Positions 32,336 through 41,228 of a DNA stretch of 64,000 nt are shown piece by piece. A program made the translations under genes and the position numbers. Below the pieces are notes generated by a model. It ran no database searches. It was not told the DNA's origin and saw nothing but the letters and a program-made list of their open reading frames with translations. The stretch's first letter is position 1. Each line of letters opens with the position of its first letter. Source of the stretch: Rahnella bonaserana (GTDB lineage: Bacteria > Pseudomonadota > Gammaproteobacteria > Enterobacterales > Enterobacteriaceae). The stretch is from the NCBI RefSeq assembly GCF_019049675.1, contig NZ_JAFMOW010000068.1:186001-250000 (forward strand), in the 5' to 3' direction.

Positions 32336-34582
32336 ATGTTGCCACTGATATTTCTCCCACAAATACCTTCTGTGGGGGTACTGACGGCTTTATGTGCTCT
32401 CGCCTGGTTTTTAGCTGGGGGAAAGAAAAAGCTATTAATGGTATCAGCAATCGCATTGATCAGTTTTAGCTGGGGGGCTTTTCAGGGAGGGATCCAGATA
32501 GAGCAGATAAATGCATTGCAGGGGATGTCCAGGAATGTGACAGCAACTCTGCAAACCATCAATCTGGGGAATGCCAGCGAACAATCCCAGTTTTTCAAAA
32601 TTGAAAATCTTGAAGGCCAAAGAGTCTTTCCACCTGTTATGTTCAGGACAAAGTGGCGTGAGGGAGGGGAGAACCTTCGCGCCGGTCAGCGCTGGCAGAT
32701 GAAAGTCAGCTTGCGTCCTGTTCATAGTCTGCTCAACGAAGGCGGTTTTGACGCGCAACGCTGGGCACTGTCTCAACATGCTCCCCTGACAGCCACAATT
32801 CAAAGTGCTGAACTGCTGGATAATAACAGCACCCTTCGTCAGCAATTTATCCAGCGGGTACAGCAGGGGATGCCGCCACTAGAAAATACGCCGGTGTTGG
32901 TTGCATTGGCTTTTGGGGAGAAAGGGTTAATTCAGGGACCGGAAAAACTACTGTTGCAGAGAACCGGGATTGCGCATCTGGTGGCAATATCAGGGCTGCA
33001 TATTGGTATTGCCGCCTTATTCGGCTGGTGGCTGGCGCGTGGTCTGCAATTTGTTATGCCGGCAAGAATGATTGATTATCGCTTCCCGTTATTGGTCAGT
33101 TGCACCTTTTTGCTGACCTATACCTGGCTGTCCGGTGGGAATGCACCGGCTTTAAGAGCCGCACTGGCGGTATCAATGTGGCTGATACTTCGTTTTTTTC
33201 GTATCCGTTGTCATCCATGGCAAATTTGGCTGTGGGGGACGGCTCTGCTGCTACTTTTAGATCCCATGAAACTGCTATCGGACAGCTTTTGGTTGTCCTG
33301 TTTTGCGGTGGCATCGCTGGTTTTTTGGTTCCAGTGGGCGCCGCTTCCAGCACGTTTCAAGCATAGGTGGTATTGGTCATTTTTGCGCTGGGGGCACTTA
33401 CAGGCAGGCATGACATTCCTTCTGTTACCGATACAAATTGGAATTTTTCACGGGGTTAACGTCTTTTCTTTCCTGGCTAATATGTGGGCGGTTCCGGTTG
33501 TTTCACTGATCACCGTCCCCTTAGTTTTGTTCTCCTTACTGGCCAATTTACTGCCGGCTTGCTGGCTGATTAATGCGAAAACTCTTGTCTGGCAACTCAG
33601 TGATTCTTCGTTGAGTCTGGCTATGTGGGGGATTAAACCTTTTGCTGTAGGCTGGACTCCGCTTGGTGAGTCGTTTCTGTTGTTAAGCCTTTTGGGATGG
33701 CCAGTAATCATTTGCTGGCGCCTCCTCCCTGTTAAACACTCTCTTTCACTAATTTGTTCTTTATGTGCTCTCTCCGTGGCCTGGTTAATCAGGATACCGC
33801 CGGAAAGGTGGCGGGTCGATATGCTGGATGTCGGTCATGGTCTTTCCGTGCTGATCAGCAGAAATGGAAAGGGGATTTTGTATGACACCGGCAACCGGTG
33901 GGAAGGGGGTTCAGCGGCTGAACAGAATATTATTCCGTTCCTGAATCAGCGAGATATTCAGCTTGAGCAGATAATTATCAGTCACAACGATATGGATCAC
34001 CGGGGAGGACTGGAGCCCTTACAAACCCGGTATCCCGATGCCCGGCTTCGTGAGAGCTCAATTTCGGGACAGAACCATTTGAAATGCATTGCTGGCGAGC
34101 AATTTCGCTGGCAAGGGCTGATGTTCAAGGTGCTGTGGCCTGAGCGACCTGAAGCAGATGCGCGAAACAACGAAAGTTGCGTCATTCGCGTCAGTGAAGG
34201 GGCATTTAGTTTGCTGTTGACGGGGGATATAGAAGCGCAAACAGAAAAGGCTCTCATCATGAAATGGCGTCAGGATTTACAGGCGACGGTGTTACAGGTA
34301 CCCCACCATGGGAGCAACACATCGTCGACTCCACCCTTTCTGCGAACAGTTAAAGCGGTTACGTCGCTCGCTTCTGCTTCCCGCTTCAATAAATGGCATC
34401 TTCCTGCTCATAAAGTTGTTAGCAGATACAACAAAGCGCGCTATGACTGGCATTCGACCTCTGTATCCGGCCAGTTGAGCCTGTTCATTTATGACGATTA
34501 TTGGACAATTAAAGGGTTACGCGATCAATTAAACCCACGTTGGTACCACCGCCAGTTTGGAGTATCAGGAGATAATGAGTAG
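32336..34582 (+). CDS. ycaI: ComEC/Rec2-family protein YcaI
   Basis: A 748-residue (from this ATG) polytopic membrane protein of the DNA-uptake channel family. N-terminal DUF4131-like region, a competence domain with many transmembrane helices (about 190-490, including GIAHLVAISGLHIG), then a metallo-beta-lactamase-like domain (VDMLDVGHGLSVLI, SHNDMDHRGG, LLTGDIEAQTE, VPHHGSNTSS). E. coli YcaI has 754 residues and starts MKITT. Here the matching codons lie upstream, beginning with ATA at 32291 behind a good GGGAG, but no ATG, GTG or TTG is in frame before 32336. I give the first canonical codon; the true start may be 32291. Role in this host unknown. Confidence 0.9.
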   Translation: MLPLIFLPQIPSVGVLTALCALAWFLAGGKKKLLMVSAIALISFSWGAFQGGIQIEQINALQGMSRNVTATLQTINLGNASEQSQFFKIENLEGQRVFPPVMFRTKWREGGENLRAGQRWQMKVSLRPVHSLLNEGGFDAQRWALSQHAPLTATIQSAELLDNNSTLRQQFIQRVQQGMPPLENTPVLVALAFGEKGLIQGPEKLLLQRTGIAHLVAISGLHIGIAALFGWWLARGLQFVMPARMIDYRFPLLVSCTFLLTYTWLSGGNAPALRAALAVSMWLILRFFRIRCHPWQIWLWGTALLLLLDPMKLLSDSFWLSCFAVASLVFWFQWAPLPARFKHRWYWSFLRWGHLQAGMTFLLLPIQIGIFHGVNVFSFLANMWAVPVVSLITVPLVLFSLLANLLPACWLINAKTLVWQLSDSSLSLAMWGIKPFAVGWTPLGESFLLLSLLGWPVIICWRLLPVKHSLSLICSLCALSVAWLIRIPPERWRVDMLDVGHGLSVLISRNGKGILYDTGNRWEGGSAAEQNIIPFLNQRDIQLEQIIISHNDMDHRGGLEPLQTRYPDARLRESSISGQNHLKCIAGEQFRWQGLMFKVLWPERPEADARNNESCVIRVSEGAFSLLLTGDIEAQTEKALIMKWRQDLQATVLQVPHHGSNTSSTPPFLRTVKAVTSLASASRFNKWHLPAHKVVSRYNKARYDWHSTSVSGQLSLFIYDDYWTIKGLRDQLNPRWYHRQFGVSGDNE

Positions 34583-34620
34583 AATAGACCGCTATTTCTT
34601 TCGATGCTGGTTGATATTGC

Positions 34621-36369
34621 ATGATGAACGATAAAGATCTCTCCACATGGCAGACATTCCGTCGCTTGTGGCCGATGATCACACCTTTTAAAGCCGGGCT
34701 TATCGCTGCGGCTATTGCGCTGGTCGCTAACGCCGCCAGTGATACTTTCATGCTGTCTTTGCTGAAGCCACTGCTGGATGACGGTTTTGGTAAAGCTGAC
34801 CGCTCAATTCTTCTCTGGATGCCACTGGTCGTTATCGGTCTGATGGTCGTTCGTGGTATCAGTGGCTACATTTCCAGCTACTGCATTTCCTGGGTGTCGG
34901 GCAAAGTAGTAATGCATATGCGTCGCCGTCTGTTCGGTCATATGATGAGAATGCCGGTCGCTTTCTTTGACCAGCAATCTACCGGTACCTTGCTTTCGCG
35001 CATTACCTACGATTCAGAACAGGTGGCGTCATCGTCTTCCAGTGCGCTGGTGACCGTGGTACGTGAGGGTGCGTCGATCATTGGTCTGTTTGTCATGATG
35101 TTCTACTACAGCTGGCAACTGTCGGTGATCCTCTTAGTGATTGCGCCGATTGTTTCTGTTGTTATTCGTGTGGTGTCTAAACGCTTCCGTAATATCAGTA
35201 AGACAATGCAAAACACCATGGGGCAGGTGACAACCAGCGCTGAGCAAATGCTGAAAGGCCATAAAGAAGTATTGATCTTCGGTGGTCAGAAAGTGGAAAC
35301 CGCGCGTTTTGATAAAGTCAGTAACCGCATGCGTCAGCAAGGTATGCGTATGGTTTCTGCTTCTTCAATCTCGGACCCGATTATCCAGCTGATTGCTTCT
35401 CTGGCTCTGGCTTTCGTCTTGTATGCGGCGAGCTTCCCGTCTGTAATGGAAACCCTCAGCGCGGGTACTATTACAGTCGTTTTCTCTTCCATGATTGCCC
35501 TGATGCGTCCGCTGAAATCACTGACTAACGTTAACTCTCAGTTCCAGCGCGGTATGGCTGCCTGTCAGACTCTGTTCTCCATTCTGGATATGGAACAGGA
35601 AAAAGACGAAGGCAAACTGGAAGTTAAGCGCGTTAAAGGTGACGTGGAATTCAAAAATGTGACTTTCACCTATCCTGGTCGTGATATTCCGGCACTGCGT
35701 AATATTTCCTTCGAGCTGCCAGAAGGGAAAACCGTTGCACTGGTGGGACGTTCCGGTTCCGGTAAATCGACCATCGCGAATTTACTGACACGCTTCTATG
35801 ACATTCAGGAAGGTAAAATCCTGATGGATGGACATGATTTGCGTGAATACACCCTGTCGTCATTGCGCGATCAAGTGGCGCTGGTTTCCCAGAACGTCCA
35901 TTTATTCAACGACACCATTGCTAACAATATCGCTTACGCCCGAACTGATATGTACTCCCGCGAAGAAATCGAAAAAGCGGCCACTATGGCGTATGCGATG
36001 GACTTTATCAGCAAAATGGACAAAGGGCTGGATACCGTCATTGGCGAAAATGGCGTTCTGCTTTCAGGTGGTCAGCGTCAGCGTATTGCCATTGCACGTG
36101 CCTTGTTACGTGACTCGCCAGTTCTGATCCTCGATGAAGCAACCTCTGCGCTGGATACTGAGTCTGAGCGCGCAATTCAGGCTGCGCTGGATGAATTGCA
36201 GAAAAACCGCACCTCACTGGTTATCGCTCACCGTTTATCGACTATCGAAAAAGCGGATGAAATCCTGGTCATTGAGGATGGTTGTATCGTTGAACGGGGC
36301 TCGCACGCGAAACTTCTGGAAGAGCGCGGCGTTTACTCACAACTCTACCGGATGCAATTCGGGCAATGA
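34621..36369 (+). CDS. msbA: Lipid A export ATP-binding/permease MsbA
   Basis: A 582-residue homodimeric ABC exporter flipping lipid A-core across the inner membrane. Six transmembrane helices (about 20-320) precede the nucleotide-binding domain with Walker [10 protein letters not shown] (376-384), signature LLSGGQRQR (Ser482-Gln485) and Walker [13 protein letters not shown] (Asp505/Glu506). Length equals E. coli and similarity is very high. It starts 38 bases after ycaI and overlaps lpxK by 4 bases, the usual msbA-lpxK operon of lipid A biogenesis. Confidence 0.98.
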   Translation: MMNDKDLSTWQTFRRLWPMITPFKAGLIAAAIALVANAASDTFMLSLLKPLLDDGFGKADRSILLWMPLVVIGLMVVRGISGYISSYCISWVSGKVVMHMRRRLFGHMMRMPVAFFDQQSTGTLLSRITYDSEQVASSSSSALVTVVREGASIIGLFVMMFYYSWQLSVILLVIAPIVSVVIRVVSKRFRNISKTMQNTMGQVTTSAEQMLKGHKEVLIFGGQKVETARFDKVSNRMRQQGMRMVSASSISDPIIQLIASLALAFVLYAASFPSVMETLSAGTITVVFSSMIALMRPLKSLTNVNSQFQRGMAACQTLFSILDMEQEKDEGKLEVKRVKGDVEFKNVTFTYPGRDIPALRNISFELPEGKTVALVGRSGSGKSTIANLLTRFYDIQEGKILMDGHDLREYTLSSLRDQVALVSQNVHLFNDTIANNIAYARTDMYSREEIEKAATMAYAMDFISKMDKGLDTVIGENGVLLSGGQRQRIAIARALLRDSPVLILDEATSALDTESERAIQAALDELQKNRTSLVIAHRLSTIEKADEILVIEDGCIVERGSHAKLLEERGVYSQLYRMQFGQ

Positions 36370-37355
36370 TTGATCGCATCTGGTCAGGGAAATCACCGCT
36401 ATTTTTATTACTCCTGCCGCTGGCATGGCTTTACGGATTGATTTCGAATCTCATTCGTTTTAGCTATAAAGCCGGGCTGAAAAAAAGCTGGCGGGCCCCG
36501 GTGCCCGTGGTGGTAGTCGGGAATCTGACTGCGGGGGGGAACGGGAAAACGCCGGTGGTTATCTGGCTGGTGGAAACGCTGCAACAGCACGGTTTTCGTG
36601 TCGGTGTGGTTTCACGCGGGTATGGCGGAAAAGCGGAAAGCTATCCGTTGTTGCTTAGTGAAGAAACATCAACGGCACAAGCGGGTGATGAACCCGTGCT
36701 GATTTCTCAGAGAACGGGGGCGCCGGTTGCGGTGTCTCCGGTTCGCTCAGATGCAGTAAAAGCGCTTCTTGCGTCGCATGAGCTCGATGTCATTATTACC
36801 GACGATGGGTTGCAACATTATGCTCTTGCGCGTGATGTTGAAATTGTAGTGGTTGATGGCATCCGGCGTTTCGGCAACGGGCACTGGTTGCCAGCGGGAC
36901 CGATGCGGGAACGTCGTTCACGTTTGCGCTCCGTTGATGCCGTAATCACTAACGGCGGCACGGCGCACTCAGGTGAGCTGGCGATGATTCTGCAGCCTGG
37001 AAAAGCCATTAATCTGCTGACCGGTGAGCATCGTGATCCGGCCTCACTACAGAATGTTGTCGCAATGGCAGGGATCGGACATCCACCACGCTTTTTTGCC
37101 ACGCTGAAACAGCTGGATGTGAACGTGCAAAATGAAGTCGCATTTTCTGATCATCAACCCTATACGCTGGATAAGCTTTCAGGCGTGGCACAATCCGGGC
37201 AAGTTCTTCTGATGACGGAAAAAGACGCGGTGAAATGCCGCTCATTTGCTCAGCCCAACTGGTGGTATCTTCCTGTCGACGCAAAGATTGAAGGTGTTCT
37301 GGCAGAGAAATTACTGCAAAAAATCAGCGATCTGATACTGAAAAAGATCCGCTGA
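36366..37355 (+). CDS. lpxK: Tetraacyldisaccharide 4'-kinase LpxK
   Basis: A 329-residue membrane-associated kinase that phosphorylates the 4' position of the lipid A precursor. A single N-terminal transmembrane helix (about 10-30) precedes the P-loop region [12 protein letters not shown] (52-63). Downstream are [17 protein letters not shown] and TEKDAVKC, all family hallmarks. It is translationally coupled to msbA (ATGA overlap). The stop codon sits in the loop of the terminator hairpin. Length is one more than E. coli. Confidence 0.97.
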   Translation: MIDRIWSGKSPLFLLLLPLAWLYGLISNLIRFSYKAGLKKSWRAPVPVVVVGNLTAGGNGKTPVVIWLVETLQQHGFRVGVVSRGYGGKAESYPLLLSEETSTAQAGDEPVLISQRTGAPVAVSPVRSDAVKALLASHELDVIITDDGLQHYALARDVEIVVVDGIRRFGNGHWLPAGPMRERRSRLRSVDAVITNGGTAHSGELAMILQPGKAINLLTGEHRDPASLQNVVAMAGIGHPPRFFATLKQLDVNVQNEVAFSDHQPYTLDKLSGVAQSGQVLLMTEKDAVKCRSFAQPNWWYLPVDAKIEGVLAEKLLQKISDLILKKIR

Positions 37356-37369
37356 GTGCGGATTTTTTA
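37341..37369 (+). terminator. lpxK terminator overlapping the gene end
   Basis: ATCCGC (37347-37352) pairs with GCGGAT (37358-37363) around TGAGT, with A5 before and six T after. The lpxK stop codon TGA (37353-37355) lies inside the loop. Confidence 0.85.
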
Positions 37370-37704
37370 TTAAAATTCACATTCTGATTTAAAATTTACG
37401 TAAATATATACTCTGAAGGTGACTGATTTTAAAGGTTAATATTCAAAATCACTGTTTTCCTAAAAATAATTACGTAAGGTGTCTTGCTATTACACAGTGC
37501 TTATGAGTAAATGCGTGCAGCCTGTGTTGCAGCGCTATTTATGTATGAGTGTAGAGTAAAGCAGTTCCTCCCAGACGTTATCTCTTTCCCGATGATTCCG
37601 CTTCCAAGACGAACCTTCTAAGTCCTCCCCATAAGTAATTGTCTGAACTATTGGCTAACATTGCCGAATGGCAGGATTTTATATTGAGTTAAAAGGTTTT
37701 AAAT
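37370..37704 (+). promoter_or_regulatory. Long 5' region of the first cold-shock gene
   Basis: About 335 bases without a gene between the lpxK terminator and the csp start. Long, structured leaders that thermoregulate translation are typical of cold-shock genes, so most of this may be promoter plus 5' UTR. I could not find a clear cold-box or a confident promoter. Confidence 0.4.
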
Positions 37705-37914
37705 ATGTCTAAGAAAAATGGTCAGGTTAAGTGGTTCAATGAAAGCAAAGGTTTTGGTTTTATTGAGCAAGCTGATGGCGGCAAAGATGTATTCGTACAT
37801 TTTTCTGCAATCGCAACTGATGGTTTCAAAACTCTGGCTGAAGGCCAGCGTGTAGAATACACCATTCAGGACAGCCCGCGCGGTCCGTCTGCTGCCAACG
37901 TTATTGCTCTCTGA
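37705..37914 (+). CDS. Cold-shock protein, CspE/CspC type
   Basis: A 69-residue cold-shock-domain RNA chaperone. RNP1 is KGFGFI (15-20) and RNP2 is VFVHF (29-33), both intact. [20 protein letters not shown] and [13 protein letters not shown] resemble CspE/CspC. AAAGG lies about 7 bases before ATG 37705. E. coli has no csp gene at this place between lpxK and ycaQ. I cannot assign a precise paralogue letter. Its own terminator follows at 37977. Confidence 0.95.
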   Translation: MSKKNGQVKWFNESKGFGFIEQADGGKDVFVHFSAIATDGFKTLAEGQRVEYTIQDSPRGPSAANVIAL

Positions 37915-37976
37915 TAAGAGGCTGACGTGGTGATATAAAAATAACGTGAATCGTGATTTATATCAGCAGAATAAAG

Positions 37977-37998
37977 CCCGCCCAATGGCGGGTTTTTA
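37977..37998 (+). terminator. Terminator after the first csp gene
   Basis: CCCGCC (37977-37982) pairs with GGCGGG (37987-37992) around CAAT and is followed by TTTTTAG. Confidence 0.85.
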
Positions 37999-38163
37999 GT
38001 GTGAAGAAGTCAGTTAGATTTCAATACTAAGCAGTAAAAATAATTGTTAAATAATTCGCTCATTAGAGGTTTTTTATAAAAAAATAACTTAGAAATGGGC
38101 AAACGCATCCGAACAATAATAAAAAAGTGTGTTCATGGATGCCCAAAATAAAGGATAGAAATT

Positions 38164-38376
38164 ATGATGTTACAAATGGGTTTAGTTAAATGGTACAACC
38201 AGGCAAAAGGCTACGGTTTTATTTGTCCGCTTGATGGTTCTTCTGAAATTTATGTTCAGCGTACCTCCATTGCCAATACCGGAAATAAATCCCTCAGCGC
38301 TGGCCAGAAAGTCGAGTTCACTACTTACCGCAGCGTAGCACATGGCCCTTCAGCGGCTGATGTGATTGCGTTCTGA
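38164..38376 (+). CDS. Divergent cold-shock-like protein
   Basis: A 70-residue cold-shock-domain protein. RNP1 is kept (KGYGFI, 15-20), but RNP2 reads IYVQR (29-33) in place of VFVHF, losing the His and the second Phe that stack on bases. The C-terminus GPSAADVIAF is of the CSD family. AAGGA at 38151-38155 supports ATG 38164; ATG 38167 is also possible. It is probably a diverged duplicate of the neighbour, 250 bases upstream, reminiscent of the divergent E. coli CspF/CspH. Nucleic-acid binding may be weaker or altered. Confidence 0.9.
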   Translation: MMLQMGLVKWYNQAKGYGFICPLDGSSEIYVQRTSIANTGNKSLSAGQKVEFTTYRSVAHGPSAADVIAF

Positions 38377-38473
38377 GTCTGGTTTTTTGTTGTTCCCCGT
38401 TGAGCTGAATTTTACGCTCCGGTAAAAATATGCTATCGGTATCCACAGTTTACTTGCTGCCATGGATACCGAT

Positions 38474-39697
38474 ATGTCTCACCCGGTTATATCTCTTGCT
38501 TCAGCCCGCACCCTGCATTTATCTGCGCAAAATCTCCTAAAACCCGTTACCCGGAAACCGTCTGCTGCTGATGTTGTGCAGACCATCCGTGACATGGGAT
38601 TACTGCAAATAGACACGATCAGCGTGGTGGCACGCAGCCCTTATTTGGTTCTGTTCAGTCGCCTGGGGCAGTATTCCCCGCAATGGCTGGACGAAGCGCT
38701 TTCCACCGGAAAAATCTTTGAATATTGGGCGCATGAGGCCTGTTTTATTCCCAGCGAAGATTACGGATTGTTGCGCCACAGGATGCTGAATCCACAGGGA
38801 ATGGGCTGGAAGTTTTCGCAGGCCTGGTTTGATGAACATCAGTCAGATATTCAGGCATTGCTGGAGCATATTGCAGAAAACGGTCCCGTGCGTTCGGCAG
38901 ATTTCACCGCAGCTAAAAAATCAGCCAGTGGCTGGTGGGACTGGAAGCCTCATAAAAAGCATCTGGAAACGCTGTTCACTTCAGGAAAACTGATGGTGTC
39001 AGAACGGCGTAATTTCCACCGGGTTTACGACCTGTCCGAACGGGTGATGCCTGACTGGGATGATGCCACTCAGACTCTTAAGCAGGAGGCGGCACAATAC
39101 CAGATGCTACGTCGCTCTGCGCAATATCTGGGTATATTCAAACCGGAATGGCTCGCGGACTACTACCGCCTTAAGCGTGTGAATTCTAAAGCCGTTATTG
39201 CACAATTGCTGGCGGATAACGAAATCACACCAGTAGAAGTTACAGGAATTGAAGGTGTTTTTTACGTCCACCAGCAACAGTTATCTCTGCTGCAACAAGC
39301 GACAGAATCACCCATCAGCTCAACCGTCACTACGCTGCTTTCACCTTTTGATCCGGTAGTGTGGGATCGCAAACGCGCGTCGGTGCTGTTTAATTTTGAA
39401 TACCGTATTGAGTGCTATACGCCGGAAGCAAAACGCCAGTACGGCTATTTTACGCTTCCGGTATTACAGCGGGGCGAACTGATTGGACGTGTCGATGCAA
39501 AAATGCATCGCAAAGAAAAAATTCTGGAAGTAAAGAGTCTGCATCTTGAACCGCAAATCGCCATCACCGCCCGGCGTGCACAGGATGTTCAGAGCGCAAT
39601 TACGCGATTTGCGCAGTGGCAGGGAGCTGAAAGGGTATTGACTGGAAATGTACCTGAGGCACTTATGGCGCTCTGGGGCACTGACTGGCCGGTTTGA
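38474..39697 (+). CDS. ycaQ: DNA interstrand-crosslink glycosylase YcaQ
   Basis: A HTH_42 (AlkZ/YcaQ) family DNA glycosylase that unhooks nitrogen-mustard-type crosslinks; 407 residues from this start (410 in E. coli). The catalytic QxD motif lies in LLQIDTISVVARSPYLVLFSR (QID), with EYWAHEACF, GWWDWKPHKKHLE and LSPFDPVVWDR as further family segments. The start at 38474 (MSHPVISLASAR) aligns with E. coli MSLPHLSLADAR; an in-frame ATG four codons earlier (38462) is an alternative. Neither has a strong ribosome binding site. Confidence 0.94.
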   Translation: MSHPVISLASARTLHLSAQNLLKPVTRKPSAADVVQTIRDMGLLQIDTISVVARSPYLVLFSRLGQYSPQWLDEALSTGKIFEYWAHEACFIPSEDYGLLRHRMLNPQGMGWKFSQAWFDEHQSDIQALLEHIAENGPVRSADFTAAKKSASGWWDWKPHKKHLETLFTSGKLMVSERRNFHRVYDLSERVMPDWDDATQTLKQEAAQYQMLRRSAQYLGIFKPEWLADYYRLKRVNSKAVIAQLLADNEITPVEVTGIEGVFYVHQQQLSLLQQATESPISSTVTTLLSPFDPVVWDRKRASVLFNFEYRIECYTPEAKRQYGYFTLPVLQRGELIGRVDAKMHRKEKILEVKSLHLEPQIAITARRAQDVQSAITRFAQWQGAERVLTGNVPEALMALWGTDWPV

Positions 39698-39737
39698 TCC
39701 CATTAAAAGTCATCGTGTACGTCATCCCGCAAAATGA

Positions 39738-39760
39738 AACGGCTGCATCAGGCAGCCGTT
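39738..39760. terminator. Terminator between ycaQ and the minus-strand small unit
   Basis: AACGGCTGC (39738-39746) pairs with GCAGCCGTT (39752-39760) around ATCAG. The minus-strand side continues TTCATTTTGC, a better T-tail than the plus-strand side (ATTTCACG), so it may serve both ycaQ and the small minus-strand transcript. Confidence 0.65.
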
Positions 39761-39792
39761 ATTTCACGATGATTGCAGGTGTCACGACAGTC

Positions 39793-39843
39793 TTATTGAC
39801 TGAAGTTAGCGAACATTGCGATGATTTTGTTAATGGTTTTCAT
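39793..39843 (-). CDS. Possible 16-residue small protein (MKTINKIIAMFANFSQ)
   Basis: A 16-codon frame on the minus strand with a possible AAGAG ribosome binding site (about 39850-39854), a promoter candidate upstream and a terminator 33 bases downstream. The peptide is hydrophobic and slightly basic (MKTINKIIAMFANFSQ) and might sit on the membrane. I do not recognise it. Its short length means it could be chance, and the transcript could instead be a small RNA. Confidence 0.35.
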   Translation of the reverse strand: MKTINKIIAMFANFSQ

Positions 39844-39870
39844 TTTCGAGCTCTTATGTGGGGTTGATAG

Positions 39871-39886
39871 TGTGACTTGCATCACA
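39871..39886. promoter_or_regulatory. Perfect CRP-type palindrome
   Basis: TGTGACTTGCATCACA matches TGTGA-N6-TCACA in every fixed position. Relative to the minus-strand promoter candidate it covers the start site, which would mean repression; relative to ycaR it is 218 bases upstream. Confidence 0.6.
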
Positions 39887-39891
39887 AAAAA

Positions 39892-39920
39892 ATTGTACTC
39901 CCACTAAATCTGCAACGCAA
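39892..39920 (-). promoter_or_regulatory. Candidate sigma-70 promoter for the small minus-strand unit
   Basis: Read on the minus strand: TTGCGT (39920-39915), a 17-base spacer, then TACAAT (39897-39892), which is five of six for the -10 box. The start site would be near 39885. Confidence 0.4.
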
Positions 39921-40103
39921 TCGCTCCCTGATGAAATTTTTCATTCACATTAGATTAACTTTTAACTGATTCCCGCGGGCGAACAGAGGATTAACGGGTG
40001 GCAGGGGTTATGCTATCCTCTGGGACCGCTGTCTTATGTATTCCAATGTTTTTTGCGGTACACCTTGCTCAACACGCAGTGTATTCGCCTCCGGGAGGAA
40101 CTT

Positions 40104-40286
40104 ATGGATCATCGTTTACTTGAAATCGTTGCGTGCCCTGTTTGCAACGGCAAGCTCTACTTTAATAAAGAATCACAGGAACTGGTATGTAAGGCAGACA
40201 GTTTGGCTTATCCGGTCCGTGACGGTATCCCTGTATTATTAGAAAATGAAGCCCGTCCGCTTTCTGTAGATGAGACGCATCCATGA
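40104..40286 (+). CDS. ycaR: Trm112-family small protein YcaR
   Basis: A 60-residue protein of the UPF0434/Trm112-like family. It contains CPVCNGKL (Cys11, Cys14), a third cysteine in [21 protein letters not shown], and closely follows E. coli YcaR in length and sequence. Function is uncertain. The start at 40104 has GGGAGGA seven bases upstream. It overlaps kdsB by 4 bases, so translation of the two is coupled. Confidence 0.95.
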   Translation: MDHRLLEIVACPVCNGKLYFNKESQELVCKADSLAYPVRDGIPVLLENEARPLSVDETHP

Positions 40287-41035
40287 GTTTTATTGCCATT
40301 ATTCCGGCCCGTTTTGGGTCAAGCCGTTTGCCGGGTAAGCCGCTGGCGGATATTAACGGTAAACCGATGGTTGTGCATGTGATGGAGCGCGCCCTTGAGT
40401 CCGGGGCAAAAAGAGTGATTGTTGCGACGGATCACCCCGATGTGGCGAAAGCCGTCGAAGCGGCAGGTGGCGAAGTCTGCCTGACCCGTCCTGACCATGA
40501 ATCCGGCACGGAACGTCTGGCTGAAGTGATTGAGTTATGCCAGTTTGCCGATGATGAAATCATTGTGAATGTGCAGGGTGATGAGCCCCTGATCCCGCCG
40601 GTCATCATCCGCCAGGTGGCAGATAATCTGGCAAATAGCGAAGCCGGCATGGCGACGCTGGCCGTGCCTATTGAAACGGCGGAAGAGGCGTTTAACCCAA
40701 ATGCTGTTAAAGTTGTGCGCGATGCAAAAGGCTACGCCATGTATTTCTCACGCGCGACCATTCCATGGGAACGTGAGCGTTTTGCCGTTTCTAAGGAAAC
40801 CGTTGGAGATACTTTCCTTCGCCACATCGGCATTTATGCTTATCGCGCAGGGTTTATCCGCCAGTATGTAAAATGGGAACCGAGCCAGCTTGAGCATATC
40901 GAACTGCTAGAACAGCTGCGGGTACTGTGGTACGGTGAAAAAATTCACGTTGATGTGGCGAAAGCCATTCCGTCCGTGGGTGTGGATACGGCAGAAGATT
41001 TAGAACGCGTGCGTGCAATCCTGAGCCATAAATAA
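40283..41035 (+). CDS. kdsB: CMP-Kdo synthetase KdsB
   Basis: A 250-residue 3-deoxy-manno-octulosonate cytidylyltransferase activating Kdo for lipopolysaccharide. Nucleotidyltransferase motifs are [16 protein letters not shown] at the N-terminus, [13 protein letters not shown] and [12 protein letters not shown]. coli KdsB has 248 residues. It is coupled to ycaR. Its last codons (ATCCTGAGCCATAAATAA) are repeated once just after the stop, at 41038-41055. Confidence 0.97.
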   Translation: MSFIAIIPARFGSSRLPGKPLADINGKPMVVHVMERALESGAKRVIVATDHPDVAKAVEAAGGEVCLTRPDHESGTERLAEVIELCQFADDEIIVNVQGDEPLIPPVIIRQVADNLANSEAGMATLAVPIETAEEAFNPNAVKVVRDAKGYAMYFSRATIPWERERFAVSKETVGDTFLRHIGIYAYRAGFIRQYVKWEPSQLEHIELLEQLRVLWYGEKIHVDVAKAIPSVGVDTAEDLERVRAILSHK

Positions 41036-41055
41036 AGATCCCGAGCCATAAATAA
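41018..41055 (+). repeat. 18-base tandem duplication of the kdsB 3' end
   Basis: ATCC[T/C]GAGCCATAAATAA occurs at 41018-41035 (the final codons and stop of kdsB) and again at 41038-41055, two bases later, with one mismatch. Confidence 0.85.
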
Positions 41056-41060
41056 TAAGG

Positions 41061-41089
41061 CGGAATGTCCCGGCATTCCGTTTCTTCAT
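41061..41089 (+). terminator. kdsB terminator
   Basis: CGGAATG (41061-41067) pairs with CATTCCG (41074-41080) around TCCCGG, followed by TTTCTTCATTT. Confidence 0.7.
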
Positions 41090-41228
41090 TTCATACTTTC
41101 CCCGATTTTTGCGCGACATCTTCCTTTTTCTGCCCCCATTATCCGGTTTTTGTTTGATCTGAAACGGGGTATTCCGTTACCGAAGCTTTCATCATGAACG
41201 TTAACTTTTTCGTCACTGCGAATACGTT

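Larger units (their letters stand above)
39698..40103. promoter_or_regulatory. ycaQ-ycaR intergenic region with a hidden transcription unit
   Basis: 406 bases with no long gene. It holds a hairpin terminator (39738-39760), a 16-codon minus-strand frame (39793-39843), a perfect CRP-type palindrome (39871-39886) and a minus-strand promoter candidate (39892-39920). The ycaR promoter must also lie here; I could not place it. Confidence 0.55.
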
